From NCBI RefSeq assembly GCF_014635845.1, contig NZ_BMDP01000003.1:310001-374000 (forward strand): a stretch of 64,000 nt of DNA, in the 5' to 3' direction. Under the pieces are notes generated by a model. The model was given only the letters and a program-made list of their open reading frames with translations, had not been told where the DNA came from and searched no databases. The DNA is from Oxalicibacterium solurbis. Lineage in GTDB: Bacteria > Pseudomonadota > Gammaproteobacteria > Burkholderiales > Burkholderiaceae_D. Of the stretch, positions 49,721 to 59,635 are shown piece after piece (the stretch's first letter is position 1; each line of letters opens with the position of its first letter). Made by a program: the position numbers and the translations under genes.

Positions 49721-51106
49721 ATGCTCAAATTTTTTGCGAAAGAAAGAACGGTTGCCGGTCCGGGATTCAACCGTTGGATGGTGCCGCCGGCCGCATTGGC
49801 AGTCCATCTGTGTATCGGCCAGGCCTATGCATTCAGTGTGTTCAACGGCCCGCTGTCCAAGGCGATCGGCATTACCGAGTCGGCACCGGATGACTGGAAG
49901 CTGACGACCATCGGATGGATTTTCAGTCTGGCGATTTTCTTCCTCGGCTTGTCCGCCGCGTTCGGTGGTAAATGGCTGGAAAAGGTCGGGCCGCGCATGA
50001 CGATGTTTGTCGCGGCCTGCTGCTTCGGCGGCGGCTTCCTGATTTCGGCGATCGGCGTGGCGCTGCACCAGATCTGGTTGCTCTATCTCGGTTATGGCGT
50101 GATCGGCGGCATCGGCCTCGGTCTCGGCTACGTGTCGCCAGTCTCGACGCTGATCAAGTGGTTCCCGGATCGTCGCGGCATGGCGACCGGCCTGGCGATC
50201 ATGGGTTTCGGCGGTGGCGCGATGGTTGCTGCACCGCTGTCGGTATTCCTGATGAATACCTTCAAGACCGCCACCTCGGTTGGCGTGATTCAGACCTTCG
50301 TTGTGATGGGCGTCCTGTACTTCATCTCGATGGTGATCGGCGCGTTCACGATCCGTATTCCCGCAGAAGGCTGGCAGCCGAAGGGTTGGACGCCACCGGC
50401 GACGGAAAACCGCATGATCACGCGCAACCACGTGCATATCGACGAAGCGCTGAAGACGCCGCAGTTCTACCTGCTGTGGCTGGCGTTGTGCCTGAACGTG
50501 ACGGCCGGCATCGGCGTGCTGGGTCAGGCCTCGGTGATGATCCAGGAAACCTTCAAGGGCGGCGTGACGCCGGCTGCGGCTGCCGGTTTCGTCGGCCTGA
50601 TGAGCCTGTTCAACATGGGCGGCCGTTTCTTCTGGTCGTTCTCTTCCGACTATCTCGGACGCAAGAACACCTATTACGTCTTCTTCATCCTCGGCATCAT
50701 CCTGTACACGCTGGTTCCGCACACCGGCCAGACCGGCAGCGTCGCGCTGTTCGTGCTGTGCTATTGCGTGATCATCAGCATGTACGGCGGCGGCTTCTCG
50801 ACGATCCCGTCCTATCTGGCCGACATGTTCGGCACCAAGTATGTCGGTGGCATCCACGGTCGCCTGCTGACGGCCTGGGCGGCGGCCGGCATCTTCGGCC
50901 CGGTGCTGGTCAACTACATTCGCCAGTACCAGGTCGAGCATGGCGTGGACAAGGCTGCTTCGTACGAGGTGACGATGTATGTGATGGCTTGCCTGCTGGT
51001 GCTGGGCTTCATCTGCAACATGTTGGTCAAACCGGTGGATCGACGTCACCACATGAGCGAACAGCAACTGCGCAACGCCGAGCCGGATCTGGCTGGCGCG
51101 CATTAA
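49721..51106 (+). CDS. OFA-family MFS transporter (oxalate/formate antiporter type)
   Basis: 461 residues, twelve membrane helices, with GLGLGYVSPVSTLIKWFPDRRGMATGLAIMGFG, the OFA-family signature in the middle loop, and HMSEQQLRNAEPDLAGAH at the cytosolic end. OFA proteins exchange carboxylates such as oxalate and formate. The exact substrate is not shown; no oxalyl-CoA genes are in the window. GAGGAGAG is the ribosome site. The gene has a sigma-54 promoter with paired activator sites and is followed by a 46-residue partner and by the matching two-component genes. Confidence 0.88.
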   Translation: MLKFFAKERTVAGPGFNRWMVPPAALAVHLCIGQAYAFSVFNGPLSKAIGITESAPDDWKLTTIGWIFSLAIFFLGLSAAFGGKWLEKVGPRMTMFVAACCFGGGFLISAIGVALHQIWLLYLGYGVIGGIGLGLGYVSPVSTLIKWFPDRRGMATGLAIMGFGGGAMVAAPLSVFLMNTFKTATSVGVIQTFVVMGVLYFISMVIGAFTIRIPAEGWQPKGWTPPATENRMITRNHVHIDEALKTPQFYLLWLALCLNVTAGIGVLGQASVMIQETFKGGVTPAAAAGFVGLMSLFNMGGRFFWSFSSDYLGRKNTYYVFFILGIILYTLVPHTGQTGSVALFVLCYCVIISMYGGGFSTIPSYLADMFGTKYVGGIHGRLLTAWAAAGIFGPVLVNYIRQYQVEHGVDKAASYEVTMYVMACLLVLGFICNMLVKPVDRRHHMSEQQLRNAEPDLAGAH

Positions 51107-51152
51107 GTTCGAATCGACCGAAGCTATCGAACCTACTCCAAGGAGCATATTC

Positions 51153-51293
51153 ATGAATACGCATTACTCGACAACGGAAGAAGTCCGACCCACCAATCCG
51201 GTCCTCATGGTGATTTTCTGGCTGTACGTCGGTATTCCGCTTGTGTGGGGAGTATCGTCCACACTGCAGAAAGCGGCCGCGCTGTTCCAGTAA
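51153..51293 (+). CDS. MFS transporter small partner, single membrane helix
   Basis: 46 residues, too short to be found by a 60-residue cut-off. MNTHYSTTEEVRPTNPVLM is followed by the single helix VIFWLYVGIPLVWGVSSTLQKA. AAGGAG lies seven bases before the ATG. It sits 46 bases after the OFA transporter and before its terminator, so the two are co-transcribed; such small proteins accompany OFA transporters in related bacteria. Confidence 0.8.
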   Translation: MNTHYSTTEEVRPTNPVLMVIFWLYVGIPLVWGVSSTLQKAAALFQ

Positions 51294-51350
51294 GAACAGC
51301 CGTATCGCAGTAATATCTGACGATACATTCGGCGGTAACATCCGCAACAG

Positions 51351-51378
51351 GGCGAGAGGCATGCCTCTCGCCTTTTTT
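51351..51378 (+). terminator. Intrinsic terminator after the transporter pair
   Basis: Perfect 10-bp stem GGCGAGAGGC/GCCTCTCGCC with a 2-base gap followed by six T. Confidence 0.9.
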
Positions 51379-51480
51379 CATGGCATTTTCATGTGTGCGT
51401 CGCCCGCCACGAAAAAATTGCAACTTTGCATCTGCCCTGTCGACAGGAAAATCGCGGCACAATGGACGTCGCCCGAATAA

Positions 51481-52899
51481 ATGAACGAATACTTGATGAG
51501 TGCTGCAATCACGACGGCCTCGAACGCCGACGAATCATTCACCGAAGCCTTTGGCGGCTGGCAGCATCGCTCCATCCTGATCGTCGATGACGAACCCGGC
51601 ATGCGCAGTTTTCTCAAGCGCACGCTGGCCAGCCGCTGCAGCCGTGTTGAAACGGCCGAATCGGTCGAGGATGCCGCCGTGCTGCTCGGCCAGCAGCACT
51701 TCGATCTGATCATTCTCGACAATTCATTGCCCGGAAAATCGGGCGTGGACTGGCTGCATGAAATCCGCGCGCGCGGGCTGTACAACGACGTCGTATTGAT
51801 CACCGCCTTCGCCGATCTCGATATCGCCATCCGCGCATTGCGCGCCGGCGCCGCTGATTTTCTGCTGAAGCCTTTCCGCGTGAACCAAATCCTGAGCGCG
51901 ATCGGTCGCTGCTTCGATCGTGCACACCTGCGCCGCGAAAACTTCGTGCTGCGCCGCGAGCTGGACCAGCATGCCGATCTGGCCGGCGCGGACGGACTGA
52001 TCGGCCAGTCGGCGGCGCTGCAGCCGATCCACGATGCGATCGAGCGGCTGGCATCGGTACCGAGCACCGTGCTGATCACCGGCGAATCCGGCACCGGCAA
52101 GGAAGTCGCGGCACGCGCGATGCATTTCCTCAGCAATCGTTCGCGCAATCACTTCGTACCGATCAACTGTGGCGCGGTGCCGCCGGACATCATCGAGAGC
52201 GAACTGTTCGGCCACGTAAAAGGCGCGTTCAGCGGCGCGGCTTCGTCGCGTGAAGGCCTGTTCTTCTATGCGCAAGGCGGCACCTTGTTCCTCGACGAAG
52301 TCGGCGAACTGCCGATGGCGATGCAGGTCAAGCTGCTGCGTGCGCTGGAAGAAAAGAAAATCCGGCCGGTCGGCGCCGATCGCGAGATTCCGGTGGATGT
52401 GCGCGTCATTGCCGCGACCAATCGTAATGTCGAGCTGGAAGTGGCGGAAGGCCGCTTCCGTGAGGATCTCTATTACCGACTCAATGTCGTGCAACTGCAG
52501 ATGCCGCCGTTGCGCGATCGTCTCGAAGACATTCCGGCGCTGGCTGCCAGCTTCGTGCGGCAGCTGGCGCAACAGCTCGGGGTGCCGCCGCGCCCACTGG
52601 ACGACAAGGTGCTGGCATCGATGGCAGCCTATTCGTGGCCGGGCAATGTGCGCGAACTGCGCAATCTGGTCGAGCGCTGGCTGATCCTCGGCAATCTGCC
52701 GGATGCCGTATTCGGCAATCGCATGGCGATCAATGTGGCAGACCGCGCAGCGGATGGCGAAGTGTCGCTGGAAGCGATCGAGAAGCAGCACATCCTGAAG
52801 ATACTTGCCGAAAGCGGGGGCAACAAGACCGAAGCCAGCCGCCGTCTTGGCGTGTCGCGCAAGACGCTGGAACGCAAGTGTGCCGAATGGGGCGTCTGA
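51481..52899 (+). CDS. Sigma-54-dependent response regulator (NtrC family)
   Basis: 472 residues: receiver domain (Asp36, Asp37, phospho-acceptor Asp80 in [12 protein letters not shown], Lys in LLKPFR), AAA+ domain with Walker A GESGTGKE, Walker [14 protein letters not shown], and a C-terminal Fis-type HTH ([16 protein letters not shown]). The sigma-54 contact loop reads GAFSGA (residues 248-253) instead of GAFTGA. It is followed by its sensor kinase and lies just after the sigma-54-controlled transporter, which is the natural target (inferred). A second in-frame ATG at 51496 could be the start. Confidence 0.93.
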   Translation: MNEYLMSAAITTASNADESFTEAFGGWQHRSILIVDDEPGMRSFLKRTLASRCSRVETAESVEDAAVLLGQQHFDLIILDNSLPGKSGVDWLHEIRARGLYNDVVLITAFADLDIAIRALRAGAADFLLKPFRVNQILSAIGRCFDRAHLRRENFVLRRELDQHADLAGADGLIGQSAALQPIHDAIERLASVPSTVLITGESGTGKEVAARAMHFLSNRSRNHFVPINCGAVPPDIIESELFGHVKGAFSGAASSREGLFFYAQGGTLFLDEVGELPMAMQVKLLRALEEKKIRPVGADREIPVDVRVIAATNRNVELEVAEGRFREDLYYRLNVVQLQMPPLRDRLEDIPALAASFVRQLAQQLGVPPRPLDDKVLASMAAYSWPGNVRELRNLVERWLILGNLPDAVFGNRMAINVADRAADGEVSLEAIEKQHILKILAESGGNKTEASRRLGVSRKTLERKCAEWGV

Positions 52900-52912
52900 A
52901 CAATTGAACGCG

Positions 52913-54940
52913 ATGCGCCGCTTCATGCAATGGGGGATGACACTGCGCATTCTCGGTAACGCATCGGTGCGTACCAAGTTGTTGCTGGTGACGCTGGTAC
53001 CGTTCCTCACGGTTCTCCCCATCCTGTTTTTCCTGATCTTTTACTGGGGTGTCGGCTATTACGATCGATTACTGACGTTCAAGGTCAGCAGCGATCTGGC
53101 GGTGGCGCACGAATATTTCCTGCATGTGCGCGATCGCGTCGGCCTCGACGTTTCCAGTCTGGGCAATTCGCATCCGCTGGTGAAAACGATCGAGGACGGC
53201 AGCAATGCGACCATCCAGCAGCTGCTGGCGGAGCGGCAGATTGCGCTTGGTCTCGATTTTCTGAATTTCCTCGATACCGAAGGCCACTTGCGCGTGTCGA
53301 CGGTAGCGCTCGGCACGCTCGACAATTCGCATTGGCCGATCGTGCAATCGGCGCTGCAGGGCAATGCCAGCAACGACATCGATATCTATACGGAAGCGCA
53401 GCTACGCCGGCTCGACGCACACATGGCGCAACAGGCACATCTGGAACTGGTCGATACGCCGAATGCGACGCCGACCACCAAGACGGCCGAAACCAGCGGC
53501 ATGGTGATCCACGCCGCCACACCGATCTATGACGGCGAAGGTCGCATGCTCGGCGTGCTAGAAGGCGGCGTGCTACTGAACCAGAACCTGCCTTTCGTCG
53601 ATACCATCAACAGCCTCGTCTATGCGGAAGGCTCGCTGCCGGAAGGCAGCGCCGGCACCGCCACGCTGTTCATCGACGACGTGCGCATTGCCACCAATGT
53701 GCGACTGTTCGGCAATCGCCGTGCGCTTGGCACGCGTGCCTCGCAGGTGGTGCGCAATCACGTGCTCAATGACGGCAAGACCTGGCTCGACAGCGCCTTT
53801 GTCGTGCATGACTGGTATATCTCCGCTTACGAACCGATTTCCGACAGTTTCGGACGGCGTGTCGGCATGTTGTATGTCGGCTATCTGGAAGCGCCCTTCC
53901 GCAAGGCCAAGGAAACCGCGTTCTATCTATTGGCGGCATTGTTTGCGGTAATCGGCATGGGTGGCGTGTATTTTTCGTTGCGTGTGGCGCGCGGCATCTA
54001 CGCGCCGCTGGCGGCGATGAACCGGACGATGACGGCGGTCGAAATGGGCGACATGGATGCGCGCAGCGGCGGTACGCCATCCCGCGACGAACTGGGTAGC
54101 CTGTCGCGACACCTGGATGAATTGCTCGATACCGTGCAGGCGCAGAATCACGAGCTGAAAACCTGGGGCGAACAACTGGATCGCAAGGTGGTCGAGCGCA
54201 CGATGGAACTGGAAGCGACCAATAAGTTGCTGGTGCAGGCGCAGCAGCAGCTTGTACTGGCGGAGAAGCTAGCCGCCATCGGCGAGATCACCGCCGGTGT
54301 TGCGCATGAGATCAACAATCCGGTCGCCGTATTGCAAGGCAATCTCGATGTGCTGCGCGATACGTTGGGCCAGGCAGCGGCGCCGGTGCAGGGCGAATTG
54401 AAGCTGATGGACCAGCAGATTCAGCGCGTCAATACTATCGTCACCAAGCTGCTGCAGTTCGCTAATCCGGGCGAATTCGCCGGCTATGTGGAAGCGATCA
54501 TGGTGGACGACGTGGTCACGGATTCGCTGGTGCTGGTGCGTCATCTGCTGAACCAGTGCGACATTCGCGTCGAACATCGCAAGGGCGCGACGATGGCGGT
54601 ACCGATCAATCGCGGCGAACTGCAGCAGGTGCTGATCAATCTGTTCACCAATGCCATTCATGCGATGAAGAACGGCGGCAGCCTGACGATCGAGACTGCG
54701 GACTGGTACGGTGAAAACGATACCAGCGGCGTCGACATTCGTGTGGCCGATACTGGTGCCGGCATTCGGCGCGAAGATTTGCCGCGTGTGTTCGATGCCT
54801 TCTTCACGACCAAGCGCCAGGGCGGCACCGGCCTTGGGCTGTCGATCAGTTACACGCTGGTGGCACGTTATGGCGGCACGATTCTGGTCCAGAGCGAGGA
54901 AGACTCAGGTACCGAGTTCACCGTGCATCTATTGGCCTGA
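52913..54940 (+). CDS. Membrane sensor histidine kinase
   Basis: 675 residues. A first membrane helix (about 19-45), a large periplasmic Cache-like sensing region, a second helix near 340-360, HAMP (GIYAPLAAMNRTMTAVEMGDMDARSGG), a coiled coil, HisKA with His465 in GVAHEINNPVAVLQGN, and HATPase (NLFTNAIHAMKNGG, DTGAGI, GTGLGLSI). The start at 52913 is 13 bases after the regulator stop; a longer frame from 52805 runs inside the regulator gene. The signal is probably a small carboxylate, given the neighbouring transporter (inferred). Confidence 0.92.
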   Translation: MRRFMQWGMTLRILGNASVRTKLLLVTLVPFLTVLPILFFLIFYWGVGYYDRLLTFKVSSDLAVAHEYFLHVRDRVGLDVSSLGNSHPLVKTIEDGSNATIQQLLAERQIALGLDFLNFLDTEGHLRVSTVALGTLDNSHWPIVQSALQGNASNDIDIYTEAQLRRLDAHMAQQAHLELVDTPNATPTTKTAETSGMVIHAATPIYDGEGRMLGVLEGGVLLNQNLPFVDTINSLVYAEGSLPEGSAGTATLFIDDVRIATNVRLFGNRRALGTRASQVVRNHVLNDGKTWLDSAFVVHDWYISAYEPISDSFGRRVGMLYVGYLEAPFRKAKETAFYLLAALFAVIGMGGVYFSLRVARGIYAPLAAMNRTMTAVEMGDMDARSGGTPSRDELGSLSRHLDELLDTVQAQNHELKTWGEQLDRKVVERTMELEATNKLLVQAQQQLVLAEKLAAIGEITAGVAHEINNPVAVLQGNLDVLRDTLGQAAAPVQGELKLMDQQIQRVNTIVTKLLQFANPGEFAGYVEAIMVDDVVTDSLVLVRHLLNQCDIRVEHRKGATMAVPINRGELQQVLINLFTNAIHAMKNGGSLTIETADWYGENDTSGVDIRVADTGAGIRREDLPRVFDAFFTTKRQGGTGLGLSISYTLVARYGGTILVQSEEDSGTEFTVHLLA

Positions 54941-54961
54941 CACGCCGATTTTTAATTTTGT

Positions 54962-55450
54962 TCAGGTGGTTTCATTGCGGCGTTCGCTGCCGGCGCCGCG
55001 CAGGGCGGCCAGAATGAACAGTGCCAACAGTGCGCTGAGAATCGCCGTCATTTCGCGTCCCATACCTGCAGCCACGCCGATCGCGGCGGTCAGCCAGACG
55101 CTGGCGGCGGTTGTCAGCCCCTTGATTTCCTGCTCCTGATTCAGCTTGATGATCGCGCCGGCACCGAGAAAGCCGACGCCGGTCACTACGCCTTGCAATA
55201 CGCGGCTCAGATCGGCCTGGCTGACGCCTGCTTCCAGCGGCACCAGCACGAAGATGGCAGCGCCGAGCGCAACCAGCATATGCGTGCGCAAGCCGGCCGA
55301 GATGCCGCGCGATTCGCGTTCGTAGCCGAGCAACCCACCGAGTACGACAGCGACCAGCAGGCGCGCGCAGACGCGCGTGACCTGTGCCGGATCGCTGATG
55401 TCGGAAAATTCCTCACGCAACGTTTGCCAGACGAGCGTTCCGGTATCCAT
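54962..55450 (-). CDS. MgtC/SapB family membrane protein
   Basis: About 162 residues. [37 protein letters not shown] and [18 protein letters not shown] are the MgtC core; the usual C-terminal ACT-like domain is absent, so this is the short form. Role in acid or magnesium stress is inferred only. A GTG at 55453 is one codon upstream of the ATG used. Its 3' end faces the kinase gene. Confidence 0.85.
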   Translation of the reverse strand: MDTGTLVWQTLREEFSDISDPAQVTRVCARLLVAVVLGGLLGYERESRGISAGLRTHMLVALGAAIFVLVPLEAGVSQADLSRVLQGVVTGVGFLGAGAIIKLNQEQEIKGLTTAASVWLTAAIGVAAGMGREMTAILSALLALFILAALRGAGSERRNETT

Positions 55451-55457
55451 CACGACC

Positions 55458-55799
55458 TTATTTCTGGTCGGTGACGGGATTGGCGGTAGAGTGATTGTTC
55501 GCCTGGCCGGAATTCGGCATGGTGGTGCTCTCTTCCTGTTTGCTCAAATCCTTTGGATGAGCTTGCGTGGGGCCGGAGGCATCACCGCTATCGCCGGATG
55601 CACCATCCGGTGCAGCAGGCGGTGTGGAAGTTTCCGGTGCGGGCATGCTGCTGGGTGGCGAGGCGATCGAACCACTAGTGCCCGGCGAATCGCCGGTCTT
55701 TGGTGCAGGCGGAGTTTCCGCGCGATCGCAGCCGGCGAGCAGTGCGATGAGCATGGCGGAAGACAAGGCAGAAGCAAGAACGGAACGGACTGGGAACAT
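55458..55799 (-). CDS. Pro/Ser-rich lipoprotein
   Basis: 113 residues with a lipoprotein signal peptide ending LLAGC (Cys near residue 24), then a low-complexity region rich in Pro, Ser, Thr and Gly and no recognisable domain. GAAAGGAG precedes the ATG. It lies 7 bases upstream of the MgtC-type gene and is probably co-transcribed with it. Confidence 0.75.
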   Translation of the reverse strand: MFPVRSVLASALSSAMLIALLAGCDRAETPPAPKTGDSPGTSGSIASPPSSMPAPETSTPPAAPDGASGDSGDASGPTQAHPKDLSKQEESTTMPNSGQANNHSTANPVTDQK

Positions 55800-56017
55800 G
55801 TCGATCTCCTTTCCAGATTGCGAATCCTCATTGTAGTGAGCGATTCTGCGCTTGGTAAGGATTAAATTGACCGTCGCGATGAAGTGAAAAACTTACACGG
55901 CCGATGCTGGCGCATTCTGCAAAACGGCCGCGTAAATTTCCCTCGGCGCATCACGCAGCCGGCAAAACTGTTGTGTCGGCTTCGCGATGGCTACTTGATG
56001 CGTACCGTACCGGGCAA

Positions 56018-56866
56018 TCAATCTTCCGGAAAATCCGCCGATGCGCTGATTTCGGCCCAGTTGTCGAAGTCTCTCTGCAGCCACACCAGCTTGTTGCGTG
56101 CACCGTTCATCGCAGCTTTGCCGAGCAGCAGTCGTAATGGTGGATCAGCTGCTTCGACCGTTTGCACGATGATGGCGGCGGCACGTTGCGGATCGCCCGG
56201 CTGTTTGCCGCTGTAGCCGCGAATCATGCGCATGCGTTCGCCTGCGGTGGCGTCGTAATCCGGGATGCCGATGGGCTGTTCGTCCGCTGAACGCCCTGCC
56301 CAGTCGGTGCGGAATGGTCCGGGTTCGATGATCAATACCTTGATGCCGAGCGGCGCGACTTCGTGCGACAGCGATTCGGACAATGCCTCGACGGCAAATT
56401 TCGATGAATTGTAAAAGCTTAGCGCCGGAAATGCGGCAAGACCGCCGACCGACGAGATATTGACGATATGGCCGCTGCGCTGGCGGCGCATCAGAGGCAA
56501 TACGGCGCGCGTCATCTGTGTCAGGCCCCAGACATTGATCTCAAACATATTGCGTACGGCAGCGATGTCGCTTTCCTCGAACGAACCGAAGTAGCCGACG
56601 CCCGCATTGTTGACCAGCACGTCGATGCGCCCGAAACGCTGTTCTGCCGCATCGACGGCAGCTGCAACCTGCTCCGGCTTCGTCACGTCGAGCGTCAATA
56701 CCAGCGCGTGGTCTTCATGGCCGGCCACGAGATCTTCCACCTGTTTGATGTTGCGTGCGGTGACGACGGTCGGATAACCGAGCGACAGTGTATGGGCGGC
56801 GAGATAGCGGCCGAAGCCGGTCGAGCATCCGGTGATGAACCATACGGGTTGTTTTTGTGCAGTCAT
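56018..56866 (-). CDS. Short-chain dehydrogenase/reductase
   Basis: 282 residues with TGCSTGFGRYLA for NAD(P), NNAGVG, and the catalytic Ser-Tyr-Lys set (NISSVGG, YNSSK). The substrate is unknown. The ATG at 56866 follows GAGGAAAAAC; a longer frame to 56962 is not used. Upstream on the minus strand there is a terminator-like hairpin in its leader. Confidence 0.88.
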   Translation of the reverse strand: MTAQKQPVWFITGCSTGFGRYLAAHTLSLGYPTVVTARNIKQVEDLVAGHEDHALVLTLDVTKPEQVAAAVDAAEQRFGRIDVLVNNAGVGYFGSFEESDIAAVRNMFEINVWGLTQMTRAVLPLMRRQRSGHIVNISSVGGLAAFPALSFYNSSKFAVEALSESLSHEVAPLGIKVLIIEPGPFRTDWAGRSADEQPIGIPDYDATAGERMRMIRGYSGKQPGDPQRAAAIIVQTVEAADPPLRLLLGKAAMNGARNKLVWLQRDFDNWAEISASADFPED

Positions 56867-57231
56867 GTTTTTCCTCGATGAGACAGGCAAATGAAAAACG
56901 GCCGAGTGCCAAGCACTCGGCAGAACAAACTCTACGCCGATCGAGAAAAATGTGCCGGCCATTGACCCAACGGCGAACCATTTGCGGATTCAGGCAGTTG
57001 CCCAATTGATGGGTGGTACCGGATCGCGCCGTTGCATTCATGAACGACGGGTACTCGGAAATTGCCAAATCTGGTAGAGGGGAGTCTGGACAATTCTTAT
57101 GTCGCAGAGATCGCCCATCGGGAATTTGTTGTTGCCAAACCGATTTTTCGATTCACGCTATGCTGTCGGTCTGCCTGCGCGCACGTTTGTATTCACTGCC
57201 GCATGCGTGGCTGAAGAAGGGTTCGGGTTCC
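56867..57231. other. Divergent promoter region between the SDR and LLM genes
   Basis: 365 bases with no gene of its own. It carries the terminator-like hairpin at 56901-56921 on the SDR side; otherwise I see only AT-rich promoter-like sequence and no clear operator. Confidence 0.4.
56894..56921 (-). terminator. Terminator-like hairpin in the SDR gene leader
   Basis: On the minus strand GCCGAGTGC-TTG-GCACTCGGC is followed by CG and five T, 28 bases before the SDR start codon. No minus-strand gene ends there, so an attenuator or a barrier is possible. Confidence 0.55.
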
Positions 57232-58230
57232 ATGAAATCGTTAAAAGACATTCCGCTGTCCGTACTGGACCTGTCGCCGATTATTGCCGAGGGCGATGCT
57301 GCCGATGCTTTCCGCCGTTCGCGCGATTTGGCGCAACACGTGGAAAAGCTGGGTTATCACCGCATCTGGCTGGCCGAGCATCACAGCATGCCGGGCATTG
57401 CGAGCGCGGCGACGGCGGTCGTCATCGGCCACGTGGCCGGCGGCACATCGACGATACGTGTCGGTTCCGGCGGCATCATGCTGCCCAATCATGCGCCGCT
57501 GGTCGTCGCCGAGCAGTTCGGCACGCTGGCGTCGCTGTACCCTGGCCGTATCGATCTCGGCCTCGGCCGTGCACCCGGCTCCAATCAGGCCACGGCGCGC
57601 GCATTACGCCGCCAGGTCAACGACGACGGCAGTGAGTTTCCACGTCAATTGAACGAGTTGCGCGCATTCTTTCGCCCGACCGATGAAGATGCGCCGGTGC
57701 AGGCAGTGCCGGGACAGGGGCTCGACGTTCCGATCTGGTTGCTCGGTTCCAGCAGCTACAGCGCGCAGCTGGCCGGCTATCTCGGTTTGCCGTTCGCTTT
57801 TGCCGGTCAATTCGCGCCAGACTACATGCTGGCGGCATTGCGCCTGTATCGTGAAACCTTCCGTCCGGGAGCGCTCGACAAGCCGTATTCCATGGTGGGT
57901 GTCAACGTGTTTGCGGCCGATACCGAAGAACAGGCGCAACGCATGGCGACGTCGCAGCAGCAGATGCATCTGGCGCTGGTGCGTGGCGAGCCGATACGTT
58001 TGCCGCCGCCGGTTGCGAGCATGGACGATGCGTGGTTGCCGCACGAACGCATCTCGGTCGAATCGATGCTGCGTGGCTCGATCATCGGCGATGCATCGAC
58101 GGTAAAAGCAAGGCTGCAGGAATTTCTCGATACCACGCAAGTAGACGAGATCATCATTCATACGATGGCTTACGATCACGAAGCACGCAAACGCTCGTAC
58201 GAAATCGTCGCTGATGTGCGCAAGGCATGA
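57232..58230 (+). CDS. LLM-class flavin-dependent oxidoreductase
   Basis: 332 residues of the luciferase-like monooxygenase fold: [58 protein letters not shown] are the family core. Reduced FMN is the expected cofactor; the substrate is unknown. The ATG at 57232 has GGGTTCC before it. Its stop overlaps the next start (ATGA), so the thioesterase is translated with it. Confidence 0.92.
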   Translation: MKSLKDIPLSVLDLSPIIAEGDAADAFRRSRDLAQHVEKLGYHRIWLAEHHSMPGIASAATAVVIGHVAGGTSTIRVGSGGIMLPNHAPLVVAEQFGTLASLYPGRIDLGLGRAPGSNQATARALRRQVNDDGSEFPRQLNELRAFFRPTDEDAPVQAVPGQGLDVPIWLLGSSSYSAQLAGYLGLPFAFAGQFAPDYMLAALRLYRETFRPGALDKPYSMVGVNVFAADTEEQAQRMATSQQQMHLALVRGEPIRLPPPVASMDDAWLPHERISVESMLRGSIIGDASTVKARLQEFLDTTQVDEIIIHTMAYDHEARKRSYEIVADVRKA

Positions 58231-59123
58231 TGGATCGAAACATGACTGATTCGACATTGTTCAACACCGATGAGATTGTGCAGCTGCTGGAGCTGAAGCC
58301 GTCAGGTGAGGATAATTTCATCGGACAGAGCCATTTCATGGGCGTGCCGCATGTGTTCGGCGGACAGGTTCTTGGACAAGCGCTGCATGCGGCAAACATG
58401 ACGGTGCCGCAAACAGATCGTCGCCCGCATTCATTGCATGCGCTGTTTATTCTGCCCGGCGATTTGCGCCTGCCGATCGAATACGAAGTCGAGCGCGTGC
58501 GTGATGGTGGCAGCTTCAGTACACGGCGCGTAGTGGCGAAGCAGGACGGCAAGCGGATCTTCGTGATGTCGACGTCATTCCAGTCGCCGGAAGAGGGACT
58601 GTCGCACCAGAAGCCGCCGCCAGCTATGTCCGATCCGGAAACCTTGCCTTCCAGCGTCGTGGCGTGGAAGGAGCATGGCGGCGCGGCCTGGCCGTTCCGT
58701 CCGGTGCCGATGGACTTTCGTGCGGAACACGATGGCGATCTGCTGAGCGGTCCGCAAGGCAGTACGCATCGCCATGTCTGGGTGCGTACGCCGACGCGTT
58801 TGCCGGACGATGCGTATGTGCACGAAAGCCTGTTCGCCTACATTTCGGATTACGGTCTGCTGTGGACGGCACTGCAGCCGCATCGCATCAGTGTCGGCGA
58901 TCCGCGCATGCAGATTGCCAGCCTCGATCACACGATCTGGTTTCACCGGCCATTCCGCATGGATGAATGGCTGCTGTTCGCCATCGAGACACCGAACGCA
59001 TCGGGAGGGCGCGGCCTGTGCATGGCGCACGTCTACAATCGGGAAGGTGTGCTGGTAGCGACGGTGGCGCAGGAAGGCTTGATTCGTGTGCGCGATTTTC
59101 CTGCAGAGGCACGTGCTGCCTGA
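58227..59123 (+). CDS. tesB: Acyl-CoA thioesterase II
   Basis: 298 residues, a double hot-dog protein: [48 protein letters not shown] in the first half, [26 protein letters not shown] in the second with the catalytic Asp region. TesB hydrolyses medium- and long-chain acyl-CoA. Confidence 0.95.
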   Translation: MMDRNMTDSTLFNTDEIVQLLELKPSGEDNFIGQSHFMGVPHVFGGQVLGQALHAANMTVPQTDRRPHSLHALFILPGDLRLPIEYEVERVRDGGSFSTRRVVAKQDGKRIFVMSTSFQSPEEGLSHQKPPPAMSDPETLPSSVVAWKEHGGAAWPFRPVPMDFRAEHDGDLLSGPQGSTHRHVWVRTPTRLPDDAYVHESLFAYISDYGLLWTALQPHRISVGDPRMQIASLDHTIWFHRPFRMDEWLLFAIETPNASGGRGLCMAHVYNREGVLVATVAQEGLIRVRDFPAEARAA

Positions 59124-59138
59124 TGTGAACGCTTGCCG

Positions 59139-59495
59139 TTACAGATCGACGATCATCTCGAATCCGCCGTAAATCATCCGCCGCGCATCGAAGGGCATCG
59201 TCTCCGGCGACATGCCGGCGATACGCGGATCTTTCATGACCTTGTCGTTCACCTCGTCGCGGTGTGCGCGCGACTGGTAGACGATCCACGAAAAGATCAC
59301 GATCTCGTCGTCTTTGAGATCCACGCTTTGCGGAAATGACGTCAGCTTGCCGGGTTTGACATCATCGGCCACGCTTTCGCGATACTGCAATGCGCCGTGT
59401 TCCATCCACACCTTGCCGCACTGGGTTGCAATCTCCCGGTATTTCTCGAGATTGCCTTTCGGTACCGGCACCACAAAACCATCTACATACGCCAT
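59139..59495 (-). CDS. DUF1428 family protein (YbaA-like)
   Basis: 118 residues, MAYVDGFVVPVPKGNLEKYREIATQCGKVWMEHGALQYRES is the family start, and the ferredoxin-like fold runs through to MIYGGFEMIVD. Function unknown. It is convergent with the tesB gene. Confidence 0.9.
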   Translation of the reverse strand: MAYVDGFVVPVPKGNLEKYREIATQCGKVWMEHGALQYRESVADDVKPGKLTSFPQSVDLKDDEIVIFSWIVYQSRAHRDEVNDKVMKDPRIAGMSPETMPFDARRMIYGGFEMIVDL

Positions 59496-59635
59496 GTTCG
59501 TCTCCTCATGACAGGACAGGGAAAAAGGCTGGTTGCTGCGTAATCTACAGCAAAAAGAACAGCCCTTAACGTGCCCTTAACTGACGGGGCGGTAATTTCG
59601 ATCGCTTTTGTGATTGCCCCGCCGGGAAGTGCACA

